Source of the DNA: Agapanthus africanus
Taxonomy: Eukaryota; Streptophyta; Magnoliopsida; Asparagales; Amaryllidaceae
NCBI GenBank assembly: GCA_030015575.1
Contig: JASDDO010000016.1
Span: 179,240,815-179,304,814 of the forward strand
DNA length: 64,000 bases
Direction: 5' to 3'
This document shows, one piece after another, positions 36,264 to 47,855 of this stretch. Within the stretch, counting starts at the first letter, position 1, and every line of letters begins with the position of its first letter. A program made the position numbers and the translations under genes. The notes below the pieces were generated by a model that did not search any database, was not told the DNA's origin, and saw only the letters and a list, made by a program, of their open reading frames with translations.

Positions 36264-36947
36264 TTGAAGCTTTCATGAAGCTTCTTGAAGCTTTGACTTT
36301 GACTTGTGATATTTTGTGTAGATATTTCTTAACCCAACCCAAACCCTTTACCATAGTTAATTCTCTACATGGGTTAAGTCTTCATTCTTAACCCATGGTT
36401 GCATTTCTAACCACACACTTGATTTCATTATTCATCACAAATGGATTTGCTTCTTCTTCTTCTTCCTCTTGATGAAAAGCTTTCTAGATTTTTGTAAAGT
36501 GATGATAATGAGTGAGAAATTGAAAACAAAAGAGAGCTAAATTCCTACTTCATCATCCTCATCTATTCTAGCCACTTAGATTTGGGTGTTTGCTTTGCTA
36601 ATACTTGATTAGCAAAGCAAGGGCTTGGGTTTGAGTTTCTTCAAGGTAGATCATCTTAGTTATTGAAGATCGGAAGCAAGCTTGCATCTTTCTCTTCATG
36701 GAGCCTCTCTAGAGTCCGGGTACATGATGATCGCGGCGAAGGGACCTCAACACGGAGCTTATGAAGTGAAGGAACGGACTACAAAGGTTGTAATCCCAAA
36801 CTCTTAGAAGTAAAGTTGTATACTTGCTTTGTTTACCCTAAGTCTCTAGTTAAGATCTTGGTTAGGGTTTGTTTAGCACCCCAAAAATTTTAATATGGCA
36901 TGTGTGATGCCTTCCTAAACCTCACAAGGTGCTATACTAACCCTACA
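36264..36947 (+). repeat. Element A 3' LTR, second part
   Basis: Continues A's 3' LTR from the heat-shock triple (36277-36289) to the end CCCTACA. With 23403-24923 it restores a 2.2-kb LTR equal in length to the 5' copy. CTTTA follows. Confidence 0.92.
36277..36289 (+). promoter_or_regulatory. Heat-shock-element triple in A 3' LTR
   Basis: GAAgcTTCttGAA, identical to 7106-7118. Element G lies directly upstream, so in this copy the site is now separated from the rest of U3. Confidence 0.55.
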
Positions 36948-36952
36948 CTTTA

Positions 36953-39291
36953 TCTAATCAGGATGTCTCCCACTGTATCCTCAAATTCTCCTCCAAACCC
37001 AAAGGAAGAATTAGTCGGGATCATCTAAAATCACCCGAGGAGTAAACCAACTCATCGGTGGGAATCGGGATCCAACTATCATCGCATGATAACATGATGG
37101 AATCCACTCAAGTTATCACACTCCATATGATATGCGCATGCCGGAAAAATTTCCTGTATGTTTGAAACTCCCAATGTGATTTCTACCCCATGCTCTTATG
37201 ACCATGATGAAGGCCAACATATCATAAGTCACATGTCAAGTTCTACCCCTCATTGTCCAGGTTAATTTGAACCCACCCGTACATACCCTTGACGAAGGCC
37301 AACATAGTAGTACGACTGTCCCAAACTAACGCATCTATCTATGCAACAGAAAAGTAAAAAATAACTACCATACACTATGCCATGACGAAGGCCAACATAC
37401 ATTGCATGAATACTAAGTGCTACCCGTCAGAAATGACGGGAGGGCTATGAATGGTTTTTGGCGAAAAAACTTTAACGTAATGAACTTGATATCATTGAAG
37501 GAACCGGATTGCTTTTCAAATATATAGTGGCGAAAACCTTTGCTAAAGAGCTCACTCCCCGTGAAGGGATCTCGGCTCTTTCCTCGTCGAATGAGGTGCA
37601 GGATATTCCGAACTGAATACCTCGATGCAAAGAAAAAAATTAATCGACTATAGTGTAGTTATTACCCTGACGCAAACTTCTGCCCAAGAGGTCACTCCCG
37701 GTGAAGGGATCTCGGCTCTTGCCTCGTCGAATGAAGTGCTGGATATTCATAACTGAATACCGCTGTGCAAAACAAAAGAAAACGTCCTTGTAATAATAGC
37801 TTTTGAAATTCGTTCCAACAACATCATATATAGGTTTGTTTTATCTTTGCATTGATCAGAATCAACGCAGTCCCATCAATTAATCACACCAGAAAAGAAC
37901 GAAAATATGATGTAGGTATATGCCATCCGCATTCGCTGCTGGGCCCCGTCATCACCCGTTAGGTTACTTAACTAACGACAGAGCGGGGGCTGGACTAGCG
38001 CGGGTGCAAAACATATACAACATCTACTAGTCTATATATAACAATATATAATAATCGTTCCAGGCATGATATATGCAATATCACAGATAAGCAATAAGCA
38101 TCACAGAACAAACGGATAATCTGGGAGCCCTGGGTTTCCTTTGAGCCGTAAGTGAAACCCGACGTTCCCCTGGTCGTGTGGATAGCCTGTGCAATGAAAA
38201 CCTAGACCCCTACGAGCGCGGAAAGTTACCCGCCAATCCCAGAAGTGAGACAACCCCAATCAACAAAGTGAGTGGGACACCCGGCACTTCACGGAATCCG
38301 GTAACTTGAGCACTCCTCCTTGGGTCAACCTATACCCCTACGAGTGCGGCGAATATCCCACCAATTCTAGAGTGAGGCCCTCTCGGTCTCAACGCCATGA
38401 GATGCGGGCCCATTTCCCTCTAGAACCTGGCTATCCATGTACTCCACCACGGTGTAATCCTAGTACAGAAAAGAAAAATATGTACAACGGTGGTATCGAC
38501 CTCAATTCGGTCGTGCCCCAAACAAATAATATAGAAACTGGCAGTGACGACAGTCCACATGTCAGACGCTCTTCCCGCAATATCAAATGTATAAATAAAT
38601 CCAAATTGTACTACCATTGCACCCAAGCTATCCACCAAGACGATCCCGCCACAACCACAGCACAACACAAAACATCAACGTGAATGTCACGTTCGCAAAC
38701 CCGTCTAAAAGACATATAGCAATTAGACAAGTTGTACCGCTCTACTGACATTCAGATAGTAATGTATGTACTGAAAACTACGACATTAGAATTCCGCACG
38801 CAATTAGCAAACTAAACCAATTTCCAAAACCATGAAAAAACAGTGAGCTAAAGTTCCAAAAACCGACCGTCTAAAGCCAATTCGGAAGTCCGAATCAAAA
38901 CGAAACGCGCCCGAACCTTCACGGGAAGTTAGAGAACGAAATTAACTTCGAGTCGGGGGGGCTAGAAGGGGAACCCTACCCCCGAGGCCACCACGAGGTG
39001 GCCACGGGGTGAGGAAGACCCGAAACTGCCCAAGGTGGGGAAGTTTCGGGTCCCCACCGCCAAGACCACCTTGTGGTGGTCTTGGGGAGTGGACCCAGCC
39101 GTTCGGTCCCCCCAGGGTTTCCCCGGGGTTCCCATGCACCACCCCGCGGCTTCTCAGTTCAAACCGTGAGCCTGCGGGGTGTGCAAACATCTCAAACTTT
39201 CAGTTTTCAGAACTGTTTTTGTCGGCAGTTTTTGCACGACAAAAACGGCGGATTTCTAATTTCGCAATGAGATAACTAAGGCTTATGGAGT
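36953..39291 (-). other. Element C interior, 5' part (leader region)
   Basis: Continues C right of A. Read leftwards from the primer site it has three GC-rich inverted repeats (38986-39085), the CGTTAG/CTAACG hairpin (37957-37977), a two-unit repeat of period about 141 bp (37545-37765), the ACGGGAGGGCTATG block near 37428, and three GGCCAAC motifs near 37212, 37297 and 37391. The layout is the same as in B1 and B2. No coding sequence recognised. Confidence 0.65.
38986..39085. other. Cluster of three perfect hairpins next to C primer site
   Basis: GGCCACC/GGTGGCC (38986-39003, 4-base loop), CCCGAAACT/AGTTTCGGG (39019-39050) and CCAAGACCACC/GGTGGTCTTGG (39060-39085, TTGT loop) within 100 bases. 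The last stem is 11 bp with no mismatch. The cluster sits in a GC-rich block unlike its AT-richer surroundings, 210-310 nt inside the primer site. Confidence 0.7.
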
Positions 39292-39304
39292 GGCTCTGAT
39301 ACCA
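39292..39304 (-). other. Primer binding site of element C
   Basis: The plus strand GGCTCTGATACCA abuts the LTR TG at 39305. It is the complement of the standard Met-tRNA primer site. Confidence 0.92.
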
Positions 39305-40278
39305 TGTTGGGTTACGGCAACGCCCCGTCCATCAATCCATGAACAAATGCGGAACAAAAACTTATAAAACTCTGCGCTACCACAACCAATTACCCGGATC
39401 TACCCATAAGACCTAGATAACAAAACATGCAAAGAAGATAGAATGATTATACCGATCGATCCGTGTCCTTCAGTCTTCAACCTTCATCCCAAGCTCCTCG
39501 CGGCTTCCTTGATCAAGTTTGATCTCCGGTCTCCCCCATCGAAGAGGATCCACGTCGAGGGTTAGTAATACGGGCTCCCGCCTCAAAACCGAAGCAACTA
39601 GGGTATTCAATAATTCTCAACTCATGAGAGGGTTTAGGTGGAGCTAGAAGAAGAAGAAGATAAAGTAGAGAGTGATGAAGGATTAATTTGTCTCAAGACA
39701 CCCAATGATTCTCAACTCATGAGAGGGTTTGGGTTGGAGCTAGAGGAAGAAGAAAATGCCATGAGAATGAGGTGTTGAGAGCAACTCAAGAGAGAGAGAA
39801 AAGAAATGAATAATGGCTTGTGTTTTTTTTGTTTGTTGTGTGGGTGTGATAAGAAATAATTGATCCATCACATAAATGTCCATGTCTCCAAAATATCTTA
39901 GTCAACAAAAAATATCTCAAGTCAACATAATCTCACAACAAACAAAAACCCTAAGCATGCTAGAATAGTAACAATGGGTCACTAATTAGCCATGCCACAA
40001 AAATGCAATAAACACCTCATCCTACACCTCAATAACCTTTTAATCCAAAAAGGTCTAAACCATGATGAGGTGTAATCTTCTAAAAGTAATCTTATAATAA
40101 ATTACAAGAATACCCCTCAACCCTATATACATACCCGCATCCGTATTCCGAAGAATACGAATACAAAGAGACGAAAATAATCCAACATATATAATACTAG
40201 GATCCGGCTTAAACCAAAACCCACTAGTATTATCCGTCCGAACATCATGCGTGTACAAGTACATGTATGTGATCGAAC
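39305..40278 (-). repeat. Element C 5' LTR, visible part
   Basis: Matches 51-954 of the left LTR and stops at CGAAC (40274-40278), the likely target duplication of D1. It carries an extra near-tandem copy of an about 100-bp segment (two CTCAACTCATGAGAGGGTTT runs near 39617 and 39713) absent from the left LTR. The rest should lie beyond the window. Confidence 0.85.
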
Positions 40279-41948
40279 TGTAGGGTTGTCTAGCACGGCA
40301 GCAAGGTTTCGAGAGGCATCATCCATGCCAATTTCAAAAAATTTCCGTTCTAGCTAACCCTAACCTTAGAATCGTATACTAGAAAATGCGACGAACCGAA
40401 TGCAAACAACTTTGCAACTAAAGTGAACAAGGAATACAACCTTTGTAGACCGGTCCTTCACTTCAATAGCTCTGTGTAGTAGTCCCTTCGCTGCGATCAT
40501 GAACTCCCGGACTCTAGAGAGGCTCTCATGAAGAAATGAACAAGCTTGCATCGAAGTCTTCGAGGCCGAAGATGATCTACGTCGAGGAGACACTAACCCA
40601 AGCTACCCCTTCACTAATTGTGGAATTAGTGAAGCAAACACTCTATACTAATTGGAAAGTAGTAGAGGATGATGAAGTAGGAATTTTGCTCATTTTAATT
40701 TTATTTTTCTCACAATATTTTTAAGAAAAAGCTAGCAAGCTTTTTTTTCATGAAGAAGAAGATGAAGTGATCAAAAGAGAGTGAACTCATGAGGTGAGAA
40801 AATAAACCATGGTGAGTATATGACATACACTAACCCTTGTAGAGAGTTAACCATGGCTATATATAATGGTTGGGTTTAAAAAATATCTTAAGCAAAACAA
40901 AAATAGTTGAATTAGTTAATGGTTATCCAAGCTTCTCCAAGCTTCTAGCCATGAACAATATGCAACCATTTTGAATTACTTAATCAATTAATAAACCCTA
41001 ATTTATACATAGCATGGTGTAAGTCACACACACACACCCTTGTTGCATGTATCATCAAGCACGACACAAATCATGTACACAAATATATATCACATATATA
41101 TTATGTGCACAAACTCAAGTGAGAAAAGAAATCATAAGTGATCCAATACTAGTTAATGTAAATTAATATATCAAATATATAATTATACATTAAATCAACA
41201 TTTGATTTAATAATCCGGCTATATCACATATAACCGACTAATATCAAATGTAACAACTTATCGAATCAATACTTGATCAGATAACCCGGCAATATCATAT
41301 ATAACCGATCGATGCCACATATCGCGAGAATAGAATACGGTATCACATATCGTATTAATCTTGGTCCCGCACATATCACATATGTGCTCCTACTCCGTTT
41401 CTCTTGAGCCAGGAAACCTCTGTGTATGACTCTAAAGACTCGTCAATACGCCGGCAGTAGGCGATGATCATATCAAACACCCACAATCCTCAAGTGGTCT
41501 GCTAAACGTAACGGCCACCCGGGTATTGAGCGATCAGAAGATCAACAAGCAAGCCTGCTCATTCTCCTGCGAATCCAATTAGTAACACTACCGTACAGTC
41601 CGGTCTCTTCGTCTGATATGTCGCATACCCCAGTAACTCAATAAGTCGTGCCGATATGAGGCTCATAACGGGTCGAGAAACTACTGATAACATTTACCAG
41701 TATATCTCTGAAGCAGCCCTGGCCAGGGACTTCCTGTTATAGCCAATCAAGCACAGCACAACATCAACTCCCAATACCGGAAGAGACGAAATCCCTCCTA
41801 TCTCTCATTGCCTCCATGTGATTCGGGACTGTACCCAAAAGCCGCCGTTTTGCACGTTCTCTTGAACGTGGTAAGGTGGAAATCAAAGTACAATGGGAAT
41901 CATACAAGACTCTATGACGATCTCGGATCTACAGACTAACCTGTACCA
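40279..41948 (-). repeat. Element D1: LTR portion of a Copia element, minus strand
   Basis: Opens TGTAGGGTTGTC on the plus strand, the complement of the ...AACCCTACA ending of A-type LTRs, and aligns with the D2 LTR (41949-43654) along its length, with lower similarity in the part nearest 40279. It is cut at 41948 by D2, so only about 1.67 kb of the LTR is visible. It has a strong TATA-like run (TATATATAA, 40858-40866, used on the minus strand) and a degenerate GAA/TTC array near 40928-40948. Whether a full element or a solo LTR lies beyond cannot be told. Confidence 0.75.
40858..40866 (-). promoter_or_regulatory. TATA-like box in D1 LTR
   Basis: The minus strand reads TTATATATAGCC. It lies about 80 bp downstream of the decayed heat-shock-like array, the order seen in the B LTRs. 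Confidence 0.4.
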
Positions 41949-44136
41949 TGCAAGGTTACCTACGACGGCAGCAAGGTTTCGGGAGGCATCGTCCATGCCA
42001 AATTCAAAAATTTGCCGTTTTAGCTAACTCTAACTTGAATTGTAAACAAGAAATATACGGAATCAAATGCAAACACTTTGCAATAAGTAAAGAGAGCAAG
42101 GAATACAATCTTTGTAGACCGGTCTTTCACTTCAATAGCTCCGTGTAGAAGTCCCCTTCGCTGCGATCGTAAACTCCGGACTCTAGAGAGGCTCCAAGAA
42201 GAAACGAACATGCTTGCTTCGATGACTTCGAGGCCGAAGATGATCTGCGTCGAGGAGACACTAACCCAAGCTATTTCTTCACTAGGTCAAGAACTTTGTG
42301 AAGAGAACACCCTATACTAAATGGTAAGTAGTAGAGGATGATGAAGCAGGAAGTGGGCTCACTTTAGAATTGATTTTCTCACACTTTTTCTCATACCTCC
42401 ATTGAAGCTAGAAAGCTTTTTGAGAGGAAGAAGAAGAAGTTAAACTCATCATATGAGAATAACTTATCCAAATGAATTATGTAACCATGAGTGAGTTAAG
42501 TCCTCATGCTTAACTCATGTAGAGAATTAACCAAGGTATAAGGTTAAGGGTTAGGTTAAGTAATATCTTAAGGAATGACAAAAGAGTGGACTTTGTCAAT
42601 GTTTCTACAAGCTTCATGAAAGCTTGACAACATTGACCAAGTCTTCTTTCTTTTGTTATTCTTTAAGAAATAAATAAACCCTAATTTAACCTTAATATGG
42701 TTTAAGTCTCATACACCCATCTTGTATGTATCATCAAGCATGACACAATACATGTACACAAATATACATACACATATGTACAATGTGCACATCAAGTGAG
42801 AAAAGAAATCTTAAGTGAGCTAATAATAGTTAATGTAATGTAATATATCTAATATATAATTATACATTAAATTATTAAATCAACTCTTGATTTAATAATC
42901 CGGCTATAACCGACTAATATCTTGTGTAACAACTTATCGAATCAACACTTGATCCCATAACCTGGCTACATCGCATATACCCGACCAATGTCACATTTCG
43001 CGAGAATAGAATACGGTATCTCATATCGTATCAATCTCGGTCCCGCACATATCACATATGTGCTCTTACTCCGTTTCGCTTGAGCCAGGAAACCCCTGTG
43101 TAGTACTCTAAAGACTCGTCAATACGCCGGCAGTAGGTGATGATTATATCAAACACCCACAAGTCGCAAGCGGTCTGCTAAACGTAACGGCCACCCGGGT
43201 AATGAGCGATCAGAAGATCAACAAAGCAAGCCTGCTCGTACTCCTGCGAATCCATTCAGTAACACCACCGTACAGTCCGGTCTCTTCGTCTTATATGTCG
43301 CATATCTCGTCTAGGGGTAGTAAACGTCAGACCCCAGAAACTCGATATGTCGTGTCGATATGAGGCTCATAACGGGTCGAGAAACTACTGATAACACTTA
43401 ACAGTATATCTCTGAAGCAGCCTTGGCCAAGGACTTCCTGTTATAGCCAATCGAGCACAGCGCAACACCAACTCCCAATACCGGGAGAGACGTAACCCTT
43501 CCTATCGCTCATTGCCTCCATGTGATTCGGGACTGTACCCAAAAGCCACCGTTTTGCACGTTCTGTTGAACGTGGTAAGGTGGAAATCAAAGCACAGTGG
43601 GAATCACACAAGACACTATGACGATCTCGGGTCTACAGACTAACCTGTACCAGTGTCACCAGAGAACTGCCATCTGACTTGAGGTATAATACCATCTGGG
43701 AGTTCTCGGCAAGTCCGTCCAGTGTACCCAGTCTCCACTGAGCACCCGTATACTGTCTCTGATGTCAAACACCAATGGATATGGGATCATCCATCGCCCG
43801 TCTACATGGGTCGAGAAGCTATACGCTAGTCTACTCTGGTATATCGATGCCCTGTCTCGATACACCCACGACTAGGGAAATTTGAAGGATGTACTTAGCG
43901 ACTACACTGTCACCATTAGTATAATCTGGATCATAGTCCTGGTAGTCAAGTACTCATCCTAAGGGCTTTATCAACATGTAACATAGAGACAATCAGAGTA
44001 TATATTAAGATAAAGAGCAACCAGATAGCATACTATCATGTCGAGCAAGAAAGTACTCCATATATATGTCCAAGCATCCACTACAATATACATCGTATGT
44101 ACAGTAATGGCCGCAAGGGCAAACATATCACTAACA
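41949..44136 (-). repeat. D2 3' LTR
   Basis: 2,188 bp; on the minus strand TGTTAGTGATATGTTTGCCC...GTAACCTTGCA. The GATAG-CATA-CTATC box is at 44021-44045, 91 bp from its 5' end. A heat-shock-like array TTC-ta-CAA-gc-TTC-at-GAA (42603-42620) has one imperfect module. A weak TATA-like site is near 42537. Confidence 0.85.
42603..42620 (-). promoter_or_regulatory. Imperfect heat-shock-element array in D2 LTR
   Basis: Four GAA/TTC-type modules at 5-bp steps with one mismatch, at the position equivalent to the triple in A. Confidence 0.4.
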
Positions 44137-44150
44137 ATCTCCCACTTGCA
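44137..44150 (-). other. Polypurine tract of D2
   Basis: Plus strand ATCTCCCACTTGCA follows the LTR end, as in B1, B2 and C. Confidence 0.85.
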
Positions 44151-45792
44151 CTAGGACCATCTGTTGTAGTATCTCATACCCAACAATCAGCAGTGGTTGT
44201 AGTATCACATACTCAGCCATCCCATAAAAATCTCTCCTGGGAAATAGGCTTTTGTGAGTGGATCCGCGCTGTTGTCCTCTGTGTCTACTCTCATATCCTC
44301 GATCTCCCTGGAGATCAACCATCTCAATGATCAGGTGATACTGCCTAAGAATATGGATGGATCTCTGATAGGACGGGGGTTCCTAGGCCAAACCCACAAC
44401 TCCATTGTCACACAATGGTAGGAACGAAGTTCATCTCATGAACTAGTGTACATCCAGACTACCTCTTTGGTATTATCCTTGGTAGCAATGTATCTAGCCT
44501 TTATCGTCTAGTTTGCCTCGGTATCTAGCTTGGAACTCTTCCAACATACCGTCCCTCCACTGAGGGTAAAGACAATTCCTGTCACTGATATTCAGTCGAC
44601 CTTACCACCCTGGAAGCTATCCAGTGATTCTCCCCAGGATTGATTGATACCATCTCACTACATCTAGTGAGAATCCTAACATCCACTTAGATCTGTCTCA
44701 TAGATCCAAAACCTAGGATTTAGGTGGTATCACCTTGATCCTATATGGAGAATCCTTGTGATAAGAGGAGATTGACCGAGTGTAGCATAGGAAACTACTT
44801 TCCTATCAAGAGTATGTCATCCACGTACCCCACGTGCAATACGAGGATCACCACCATACTCCCTACTGCCTTTTTGTATATACAAGGTTCATCTACCATT
44901 TTGAGGAAGTCAAACGCTTTGACTACCACATCAAAACAGATGTTCCAACTCCGCGATGCCTGCTTCAACTCATAAAGCAACTTGCTCACGTTTCCGCTGC
45001 TCCCATTGTCTACAAAGCCCTCTGGCTGTGTACTTATAGACGCTCACTTCTAAATCATCATTTAGAAAAGCAGTCATGACACCCAACCGCCAGATATCAT
45101 AGTCATGGTATGTAGCAATGCTAAGTAGGATCCGGATGGACTTAAGCATAGCCACTGGAGAAAAGGTTTCATCATAATCCATACCTGGTCGATGACGAGA
45201 ACCTTTTGCAACAAGTCTTAGCTTTGAAAGTCTCAACTTTTCCATGTACACAAAGTAATCTTCTCAAGATATACTTGCTTCTGATGGGGATTTAACCCTT
45301 CAGATAAAGCAACCAAAGTCCATACTTTGTTGGTGTATATGGATTCCATCTCAGATTGCATAGCATCCAGCAATTCTTACAGAGTCCCCACTCTTGATGG
45401 CCTGCTCGAAACTAGTTGGGTCATCATCTCATGATGCAATCCTCGCTCCCACTGTCATAGAGAAACCGAAGTATCTCTCAGGTGGATGAGGAACCCTACC
45501 AGATCGGCAGAGAGGCTGAGGTTCGTTGGGAGCTATTGAATCCTCCGGGTTTACCAAATTATCAGCTGCAGTTTGTATAGCTGGAACTCCTTCCAGTTCT
45601 ACCTCATGACCACTAATTTCTTCACAAGAAATCCTTTTCACCAAAAGGTGGCATGCTGAGAAACAAAACATCTTTCGCTCCTCGGTGTGGTAGAAGATAT
45701 TCCCTTGCGATTGCTTGGGATATCCAACAAACTTCCACAGAACTGACCTTGCCTCGAGTTTGTCCGGATTTTGCTTTTAGATATAGGACGGA
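44151..45792 (-). pseudogene. D2 pol fossil (RNase H and RT remnants)
   Basis: Minus-strand stretches match A and E pol: YDETFSPVAMLKSIRILLSI near 45170, then SKLLYELKQASRSWNICFD near 44980. Many interruptions; the longest piece is under 100 codons. It breaks off at the left end of E, and the five bases ACGGA (45788-45792) are E's likely target duplication. Confidence 0.8.
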
Positions 45793-47841
45793 TGTTGGAT
45801 ATATGTATGGCCTAGAGGCCATTATGAGATAGTGTATGTACTGATGTGTATATATATGTATATTCATAGAACAGTCTTGCTCGACATGATAGTATGCTAT
45901 CTGGTTTCACTTTATCTTATGTTCACTTGATCATGTTTATATTCATTTGGTACATGTTGATAAAGCCCTAAGGATATTGGCTTGACTACTGGGATTATGA
46001 TGCGGATCATACTAGTGCGACATCTATAGTTTATAAGCATATCCTTGAAATGTTCCTAGTCGTAGGTATATCGAGACAGGGCATCGATATTCCAGTGTAG
46101 ACTAGCGTATACCATTCTTGTTCCATATGATGGGCGATGGATGATCCCATATCCGTCTGGTGTGATGACACCAAAGATAGTATACGGGTGCTCAGTGAGA
46201 CTGGGTACACTGAACGGACTCACCGAGAACTCCTATATGGTATTATATCATACGTCGGATAACAGTTCTCAGGTGACACTGGTACAGGTTAGTCTGTAGA
46301 CCCGAGATCGTCATAGAGTCTTGTGTGCCCTCCCACTGTACTTTGATCTCCACCCTACTACGGCTCTACTGAGTCATACAAACAGGTGGATTTTAGGTAT
46401 AGTCCCGAGGCATATGGAGGCAGTGAGCGATAGGAGGGGTTTCGTCTCTCCCGGTATTGGGGGTTGATGTTGTGCTATGCACGATTGGCTATAACAGGAA
46501 GTCCCTGGCCAGGACTGCTGAGATATTACTGATAAGTGTTATAAGTAAGTTTCTCGATCTGTTATAGACCATATACCGGCATGACTTATTGAATTATTAG
46601 GGTCGACGATTCCATCCCTAGACTTGATATGCAGCATATCTGACGAAGAGACCGGACTGTACGGTAAGTGTTGCCAGTTGGATTGACAGGAGTTTTGACA
46701 GTTTCGCTTGTTCTTACTCTAATCGCTCAATACCCGGGTGGCCGTTACGTTTAGCTGACCGCTTGCGGCTTGTGGGTGTTTGATATGATCATCACCTGCT
46801 GCTGGCGTTTTGACGAGTCTTAGAGTCCCACATAGAAGTTTCTCGCCTCAGGCGTAATGAAGTGGTGCGCATATGAGCTATGTGTGGAAGCTCGATTAAA
46901 TACGAGTATGTGATACTGTATTTTAATCGGGCGTTTTATACTAGTCGGGTCGTATGAGATATGACCGGTTTATTAAATCAAGTGTTGATTTAATATTGAC
47001 TTTTATCTCATTTATTTAAACCCTTTTTCTTTTAATGGATGCATGCATGTATATGTACATGATGATGTGGATACACACATACATACATGCAAATGTATCA
47101 TGGTTGATGATACAAGATAGATGGCAATATAAGAATCACATAGTAGATAAATATATATATGGATATTTTTGAATAAAGTTAAGGATAAAGGAAAAAGGAA
47201 ATGACTCATTTCTTTGTTCATGACTCATTTCTTCTACACATTACCATGGTTGACTTTGACTCAACCATGGTTTATTTTTCATTTGCCTTTAAGTCAAGAA
47301 GAAAATATCTAGATATTATTTTAACTATGGTTATTCTTTTGATATTATCTCTCTCTCTCTCTTTCTATTTCATTATTCATTCCAAAAGAAAAAAGATTAA
47401 GCCATCTTCTTCTTACTCTCTCTAGCTCTCTCTTAAGTGTTAAATTGAGCTAGATAAATAAAAAGAAAGGGTATTAAGTGAGATTAGCAACCACTTCATC
47501 ATCCTACACAACCCTTGCTACCTTGTGTAGGCTGTTTTGCTTCAAGATTTTCAAAGATCGAGTGAAGCAACAAGCTTAGGGCAAAGGACTTCGGGTGGAT
47601 CGTCGTGAACTTGGAGATGATCAAGCGAACATTTCCAAACCAAAGGAGTCATCCTAGGAGGTCTACAAAGGTTGTATTCTCTCCACTTAGTATAAAATAA
47701 CTTTTAGATATGATACTTTTAATTGTTACTTCATAATTCTAGTTTGATTCCTAGTTTAGTTTACTTAGCACCTCATAAAATCAAAGTTATGGCATGTGTG
47801 ATGCTTCCAAACCCTAAACGAGGTGTTAAGGAAACCCTACA
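45793..47841 (+). repeat. Element E 5' LTR
   Basis: 2,049 bp, TG...CCCTACA. Conserved box CGACATGATAGTATGCTATC about 92 bp in. Candidate TATA region near 47148-47165 (AAATATATATATGG) with a (CT)n tract at 47350-47366. No clear heat-shock array found. Confidence 0.92.
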
Positions 47842-47842
47842 G

Positions 47843-47855
47843 TGGTATCAGAGCC
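47843..47855 (+). other. Primer binding site of element E
   Basis: TGGTATCAGAGCC one base after the LTR; complementary to initiator Met-tRNA. Confidence 0.94.

Larger units (their letters stand above)
5578..36947 (+). mobile_element. Element A: Copia-type LTR retrotransposon, plus strand, carrying B1 and G
   Basis: 5' LTR 5578-7779, Met-tRNA primer site at 7781, decayed pol 20571-23402, polypurine tract at 23392, and a 3' LTR starting at 23403 that is split by Gypsy element G and resumes at 36264-36947. Flanked by CTTTA on both sides. Removing B1 and G leaves an element of about 10.4 kb. LTR termini, leader and pol resemble element E, in a related subfamily; D2 is closer still. LTR divergence in the sampled start is 3-4%, about 1.2-1.5 Myr at 1.3e-8. 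Coding content is a fossil: most of gag is absent and the remainder has many interruptions. The BARE/Angela lineage is inferred from LTR termini and leader length. Confidence 0.92.
51..40278 (-). mobile_element. Element C: Copia-type LTR retrotransposon, minus strand, split by element A
   Basis: The two LTRs open with the same TGTTGGGTTAC on the plus strand. The left LTR ends at ...CCAACA and is followed by the complement of a polypurine tract. The right LTR is preceded by the complement of a Met-tRNA primer site, so the element is transcribed right to left. Element A (5578-36947) lies inside it, and the right LTR is cut at 40278 by D1. Without insertions the interior is about 5.9 kb. LTR divergence over about 300 sampled bases is near 5%, the oldest of the datable elements, or about 2 Myr at 1.3e-8 per site per year. 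Coding content is a heavily broken fossil with many interruptions. LTR and interior resemble those of B1 and B2, so C is an older cousin of the B family. Confidence 0.85.
41949..45792 (-). mobile_element. Element D2: Copia-type element, minus strand, cut by E
   Basis: LTR 41949-44136, polypurine tract 44137-44150, then the 3' part of pol on the minus strand up to 45792, where E is inserted. TACCA (41944-41948) is its likely left target duplication. The pol remnant is closely related to that of A. The other half, including the 5' LTR and primer site, should lie beyond the window. Broken, with many interruptions in the visible coding part. Confidence 0.8.

Noticed and set aside
38306-38683. 125-codon plus-strand open frame
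   Set aside because: It is antisense to the leader of element C, is without known motifs, and the same place in B1 and B2 is not open at similar length.
38941-39190. GC-rich island as a host promoter or CpG island
   Set aside because: It lies between the primer site and leader of element C and is explained as structured leader sequence.
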